From FEN-1219 sp963713355 (GTDB lineage: Bacteria; Pseudomonadota; Gammaproteobacteria; Steroidobacterales; Rariloculaceae), in NCBI GenBank assembly GCA_963713355.1, contig CAVQLK010000008.1:434001-498000 (forward strand): a stretch of DNA of 64,000 nt, in the 5' to 3' direction. The notes under the pieces were generated by a model. The model made no database searches. It saw only the letters and a program-made list of their open reading frames with translations, and was not told where the DNA came from. How positions within the stretch are numbered: the first letter of the stretch is position 1; each line of letters opens with the position of its first letter. Below are positions 61,301-64,000 of the stretch, piece by piece. Made by a program: the position numbers and the translations under genes.

Positions 61301-61661
61301 GCGGGCCCATCGCACGCAGATCGATGACGCTGCGTCCCGCGCCGGCGAACAACGCGCCGCCGCCGCGTTGCGCGCTCTGCGTCTGGAAAAATTGCGGCAG
61401 CTGATCGAGCTGATCCGCGATCGTGGCGCCGGGTTTCAGCGACTCGAGGTCCGCTGGCGTCACCGCCGTCAGAGGCACGGCCGTCGAGAATCCCGACTCG
61501 CGCTGGATGCGGGACCCGGTGACCGTGATCTCTTCGAGCTGCTCTTGCGTCTGCGGTTGCGATTGCGGCTGCGCAAGCGAAATGCCGGTATGCGTGCCGG
61601 CCAAGGCGAGTGTCACAGCGGCGCAAAGACGGCTGAGACGCGGACGTTTCGCGTTTTCCAT
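58377..61661 (-). CDS. TonB-dependent outer-membrane receptor
   Basis: 1094 residues; GGGGGGAG ribosome site. Signal peptide 1-30 (LCAAVTLALAGTHTGISLAQ), TonB box-like EEITVTGSR, plug domain (IADQLDQLPQFFQTQS; RTLVLLDGARLAPADRDGSV; ISQIEVVTGGASAAYGADAL) and a 22-strand-type barrel ending RRFLATFNYRL. The plug motif VTGGASAAYGADALAG is typical of TBDRs for large organic substrates rather than siderophores. The ligand is unknown. It is divergent from a DUF3237/dehydrogenase pair, which may process the imported compound (inference). Confidence 0.93.
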   Translation of the reverse strand: MENAKRPRLSRLCAAVTLALAGTHTGISLAQPQSQPQTQEQLEEITVTGSRIQRESGFSTAVPLTAVTPADLESLKPGATIADQLDQLPQFFQTQSAQRGGGALFAGAGRSVIDLRAMGPQRTLVLLDGARLAPADRDGSVHVDNIPTALISQIEVVTGGASAAYGADALAGVTNFRLNRSYDGMDFSASFGETADNMGANRGVTWAYGTETGERGHLIASLEYQKIDPIDYDPLELGDWFRRYGIVANPAWSAGNLNEPMRLVLPDVHSRQHTPTGRIGGLRNAANVALTPGQTAAFPFAGQTFTYDGTGVRPFQNGTVVAPVNTTNNQSGGPEADIANQAFGGGPYGAEVERQNAFFGYTFDANDSTRYFMNLLGGRTQSNDYDQRGIPHLASPWTTQIYVDNAYLPANVRAAMRAQGVNSFVMEKQGTVLGQPGNWGDSEDRHNQYDSWTLQLGLDKDIGERWQMQARIQRGATDRYTEVSNEIRVDREMLAIDAVEVYTDRRDLTDDAGTGGPDGRPDLITDALRGTGQIVCNVQRFNPTPAQLQASVAHIRVPAAQGDDSLAPDGDPLFPVPIPGPVGPDAIPNCVPMNIFGQGNVSPEAAAYAVQGKYGRSAVTQEFAEVLFTGDIWDGFGPGAFSMAAGATYREQWFWQRGYPIDIMAYGPPVNVDGLNPVNGNMNLGIRGIQGGFTTGSPNLHEFSTVPAIKGGYDVWETFTEFNMPLWQAENSARRLEVDVAGRRSDYSTSGVINSWKTGINLQVAEFLRFRSTVSRDVREPTFNERFDVQGGGGSISENAIGGIPTGNNTGAPQTFQITTTAVGNPDLSPEEADTTTAGFVVEPQQTGLQFSVDWYDIDLSGAIGQLGVQRIVDECRLAPGSQFCDYVFRDPATNAVTAVRNPWLNINNARVRGLDYELLWNRDTDWFGNRSEAFTLRFLAGRLLEDSTTTPGGQPVDLAGQLNEPETRAVATLRYQLGEWGFNLQRRYFGESEINANTVTFVQFVPGMPVPAGRQTIDDATVDAKGYTDITVSYERELSNGRAWQLALAITNASDEDPPVIPTFDQRFSSQTNPANAYDVYGRRFLATFNYRL

Positions 61662-61802
61662 GGCTCCCCCCGAAGCATTGTGGTATTGGCAACATTAGTC
61701 CGAATACCCGCCATGCCGCAAGGCTTCGCCGGTGTGGCTCGAAACCAACGACGCGGAGCAAAACAGCTGCCTTTGCGCGGAGGACGCGCTAGCATCCCGA
61801 CG

Positions 61803-62357
61803 ATGACAGATCGCATTCGGCGTCTTGGACGCCTCGCTTTTTACGCCGCGCTTTTGTGCGCGGGGGAGCCGATGATGGCGCAAACCGATCGCGGCGCGGC
61901 CACGGCGCCGGCTCTGACGTTCGCGTTCGAGCTGCGCGCGCAAGTCGGCGAGCCGATCGAGATCGGCCAGGTGCCGCACGGGCGCCGGAGAATCGTCGAG
62001 ATCCTCGGCGGCACGGTAAAAGGACCCGCGTTCTCGGCCAAGGTCCTGCCCGGCGGCGCCGATTGGCAGCTCATTCAGCCCGACGGGTTCTCCGAGCTCG
62101 ACACGCGCTACACGCTCGAGACCGAGCAAGGCCAGCGCGTCTACGTGCAGAACGCCGGGATTCGCCATGCGCCGCCCGACGTCATGCAGAAGCTGCTCGC
62201 TGGGCAAATCGTCGATCCGAAGCTCGTGTATTTCCGCACGGTGCCGAAGTTCGAGACGGCGGCGCCCGAGCTGCAGTGGCTCGCGCGCAGCGTGTTCGTC
62301 GGCATCGGCGAGCGTTTCCCGACCGAGGTGGTCGTCCGCTTCTACCGGCTCGAGTAG
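61803..62357 (+). CDS. Exported DUF3237 protein
   Basis: 184 residues from ATG 61803. Signal peptide MTDRIRRLGRLAFYAALLCA...MMAQ, then the DUF3237 beta-barrel-like domain: TFAFELRAQVGEPIEIGQVP, HGRRRIVEILGGTVKGPAF, GADWQLIQPDGFSELDTRYT and YFRTVPKFETAAPELQWLAR. Members are of unknown function and often lie near aromatic or lipid catabolic genes. 20 bases separate it from the dehydrogenase gene. Confidence 0.88.
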   Translation: MTDRIRRLGRLAFYAALLCAGEPMMAQTDRGAATAPALTFAFELRAQVGEPIEIGQVPHGRRRIVEILGGTVKGPAFSAKVLPGGADWQLIQPDGFSELDTRYTLETEQGQRVYVQNAGIRHAPPDVMQKLLAGQIVDPKLVYFRTVPKFETAAPELQWLARSVFVGIGERFPTEVVVRFYRLE

Positions 62358-62377
62358 CGTCTATCGAAAGAGGCCGC

Positions 62378-63790
62378 ATGGACAAGAAACGCGGGATCTC
62401 TCGCCGCAGCTTGCTGCGCGACAGCGCGGCCGCGGCTGCCGGCGGCGCGGCGTTGCTCGCGCAAACGCGCACCGCGCTCGGCCAGGCGCCGGCCGTCGTG
62501 ACGCGCACACGCTTCAGAGCGTGGATCTCGCGCGGCGCGGGGCCCGGACGCACGACGTTGCAGGAAGCGGCGTTGCGGCCGATCACGGGCCGCCAAGTGC
62601 TCGTGCGCACGGAAGCGACGAACCTTTGTTACACGCTCGTGCCAGCCGTGCTCGGGCTTCCGCCTTCGCCGGCGCCGACGCCTGCGCAGGCCCCGCCGGC
62701 CGCCGGCGGTCTCGCTGCGCCGCCGAGCCAGCGGCGCATCAACGACATGGCCGTGATTCAGGGCCACGGCGGCGTCGGCATCGTCGAGGCCGTGGGCCCC
62801 GAGGTTCGCCGCGTGCAAGTCGGCGATCGAGTCTGTGTCTCCGGCACGCCGCACTGCGGCGCCTGTTATCGGTGCCTGCGCGGCCGCTCCGACATGTGTC
62901 AGTTCCTGAGCGCGATCGGCCCCGACGATCTCGTCGCGATCGGCGATCTAGCCGACGGCACGCCCGTGTATCAGAACTCGCACATCGGCGGTCTCGCCGA
63001 GGTCATGGTCGCGTTCGAGGAGTGGGTCGTGCCGATCTTCACGACGAAGTCGGCCGCCGAAGTCGGCATGGTTTGCGGTTGCACGAGCGTCGCGGGCTTG
63101 GGCGCGACGGCGGCGCACGGCCTCGTTGCCATCGAGCCCGCGTCGAGCGTCGCCGTCGTCGGCTGCGGGCCGATCGGCCTTTCCGCCGTGCAAGGCGCGC
63201 GGATCGCCGGCGCTACGACGATCATCGCGATCGACCCGATCGCAGCACGACGCCGCGTTGCGCTCGAGGTCGGCGCGACGCACGCGCTCGATCCGAACGC
63301 CGAAGGCGACGGCCTCGTCGACAAAGTGCGCGCGCTGACGACCTGGCCGACGGACCGGCTCTGGGCCGGCGGCCGCAATCCCGGCGGCCGCCGCCCCGGC
63401 TCGGGCGCCGACTTCGTCATCGAAGCCGCGGGGCTCGATGCCGTGACGCCGCGCGCCGAGCGCAGCCCCGATCCTACGGGCGTGCTGGCCATGCAGCAGG
63501 CCTATCGGATGACCGCTCTCGGCGGGCACCTCGTCACGACGGGCCTTGTCCGCGGCGACATCGTGCTGCCCGGTAACCTGTTCTCGTTCGGCGGCGTGAC
63601 GCATCACAGCGGCCAGGCCGGAGGCTGCAGCCCGATGCGCGACATCCCGCGGTTCGTCGAGTTGCTGGAGAAGGGGCGATTCGACGCGCTCGCGCTCGCG
63701 ACGAGCATCGTGCCGCTCGAGCGCATGCTCGAAGGCTACGAGCAAGTCGCTTATCGAACGACGATCACGGGGATCATGACGGCGTCGTGA
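62378..63790 (+). CDS. Tat-exported zinc-type MDR alcohol dehydrogenase
   Basis: 470 residues from ATG 62378. Residues 1-35 are a twin-arginine signal (SRRSLLRDSAAAAAGGAALL). The MDR core has a catalytic-zinc Cys in TEATNLCYTLV, GHGGVGIVEAVG, the four-Cys structural zinc loop CGACYRCLRGRSDMC and a Rossmann site VAVVGCGPIGLSAVQGARIA, then IAIDPIAARR (NAD preference from the Asp). The export of an NAD enzyme is unusual; Tat export would fold it with cofactor bound. Its neighbour DUF3237 is also exported. The substrate is unknown. Confidence 0.87.
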   Translation: MDKKRGISRRSLLRDSAAAAAGGAALLAQTRTALGQAPAVVTRTRFRAWISRGAGPGRTTLQEAALRPITGRQVLVRTEATNLCYTLVPAVLGLPPSPAPTPAQAPPAAGGLAAPPSQRRINDMAVIQGHGGVGIVEAVGPEVRRVQVGDRVCVSGTPHCGACYRCLRGRSDMCQFLSAIGPDDLVAIGDLADGTPVYQNSHIGGLAEVMVAFEEWVVPIFTTKSAAEVGMVCGCTSVAGLGATAAHGLVAIEPASSVAVVGCGPIGLSAVQGARIAGATTIIAIDPIAARRRVALEVGATHALDPNAEGDGLVDKVRALTTWPTDRLWAGGRNPGGRRPGSGADFVIEAAGLDAVTPRAERSPDPTGVLAMQQAYRMTALGGHLVTTGLVRGDIVLPGNLFSFGGVTHHSGQAGGCSPMRDIPRFVELLEKGRFDALALATSIVPLERMLEGYEQVAYRTTITGIMTAS

Positions 63791-63894
63791 GCGCGTCCAG
63801 CGCGGCGTCCGGTGCGTCTGCGCAACATAAATCCCCGACTTGGCCGCAAATACAGGCGGAGTACAATCGGTATGTCCCGCTGCGGGTGGTGTCG

Positions 63895-64000
63895 ATGGTG
63901 CGAGCGTCGCTCCTCGGTATCGTCGTTCTCGTTGCGACCGCATCCCCTGCGGCTGCGGCCCCTCGTCAACCTGCGTTCGATGAAACCGCGCTCGTTTCGG
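63895..64000 (+). CDS. Start of a secreted protein, cut by the window end
   Basis: ATG at 63895 opens a frame that is still open at 64000. The visible 35 residues begin with a signal peptide (MVRASLLGIVVLVATASPAA...AAAPRQ). No ribosome site is strong and the family cannot be told from so little. It follows the dehydrogenase stop by 104 bases. Confidence 0.45.
   Translation, partial: MVRASLLGIVVLVATASPAAAAPRQPAFDETALVS

Noticed and set aside
59478..62357. 959-residue open frame on the plus strand
   Set aside because: It is antisense to the TonB-dependent receptor, rich in Arg, His and Ala, has no recognisable domain for most of its length, and its end is simply the DUF3237 gene frame.

Overview
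The window is GC-rich, gene-dense bacterial chromosome carrying about 60 protein genes, most in short same-strand runs with overlapping stops and starts. The content suggests a free-living gammaproteobacterium with a Gram-negative envelope: BipA, YceH, YaiI, DUF4404 and DUF6491 families, TcuA/TcuB, a TonB-dependent receptor, a BamA-like barrel and many exported quinoproteins and dehydrogenases. Placement near Steroidobacterales, Xanthomonadales or Woeseiales is inferred from family content only. No rRNA, tRNA, CRISPR array, insertion sequence, integrase or prophage gene was seen.

Layout. 1-1940 (-): ECF sigma factor, zinc-finger/HEAT anti-sigma factor and a DUF4097-type secreted protein cut by the window edge. 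2257-9303: CBM9/DUF5916 outer-membrane protein (+), aromatic-acid decarboxylase-like amidohydrolase with an AAHS-type transporter (-), a DUF805-pilin fusion (+) and a soluble-type PQQ sugar dehydrogenase (+). 9308-15953: YceH, YaiI, a secreted unknown, an ArsR-controlled pair, BipA, a VOC protein, an EamA transporter and a 37-residue lipoprotein with its own terminator. 16000-19420: a second ECF sigma/anti-sigma operon with a GRPDDA-repeat secreted protein and a TPR/beta-barrel protein. The sigma gene and the divergent tiny lipoprotein have matching GGAAC...CGTGT promoter-like motifs. 19477-25008: GST, BamA-like barrel, methyltransferase, an exported MDR oxidoreductase, a REP-like palindrome, an M15 peptidase and an HTH regulator.

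25008-35484 (+): alpha/beta hydrolase, DUF2339, DUF3999, MtgA, a deoxyinosine glycosylase, a RluA-type protein lacking the usual catalytic Asp, a sialidase-fold lipoprotein, a TPR protein and a truncated TylF-type methyltransferase. 35500-41527 (-): a large Ig-like/FG-GAP surface protein with a C-terminal sorting signal, a two-component system and a frameshifted DUF6491 gene. 41713-45192 (+): DegP/DegQ-type protease with a strong terminator, then a parvulin and HupE. 45328-49761: beta-barrel, DUF488, quinohemoprotein alcohol dehydrogenase, a Lys-rich small protein and a VOC protein.

49807-55090 (-): a tricarballylate/tricarboxylate module made of a TctC-TctB fusion, TctA, TcuA and TcuB. 55189-58283: DUF4404, then a cyclic-di-GMP-I riboswitch that appears to hold the ribosome binding site of a membrane-anchored winged-helix protein, then an ArsR/AHSA1 pair under a perfect 18-bp palindrome, then an RlmN-like gene broken by one missing base. 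58377-64000: TonB-dependent receptor, divergent DUF3237 protein, a Tat-exported zinc MDR dehydrogenase and the start of another secreted protein.

The most novel-looking elements are the riboswitch-controlled membrane winged-helix gene, the second ECF module with its divergent mini-lipoprotein, the TctC-TctB fusion and the DUF805-pilin fusion. Four homopolymer-type frameshifts (three in the DUF6491 gene, one in the RlmN-like gene) could be real gene decay or assembly errors.
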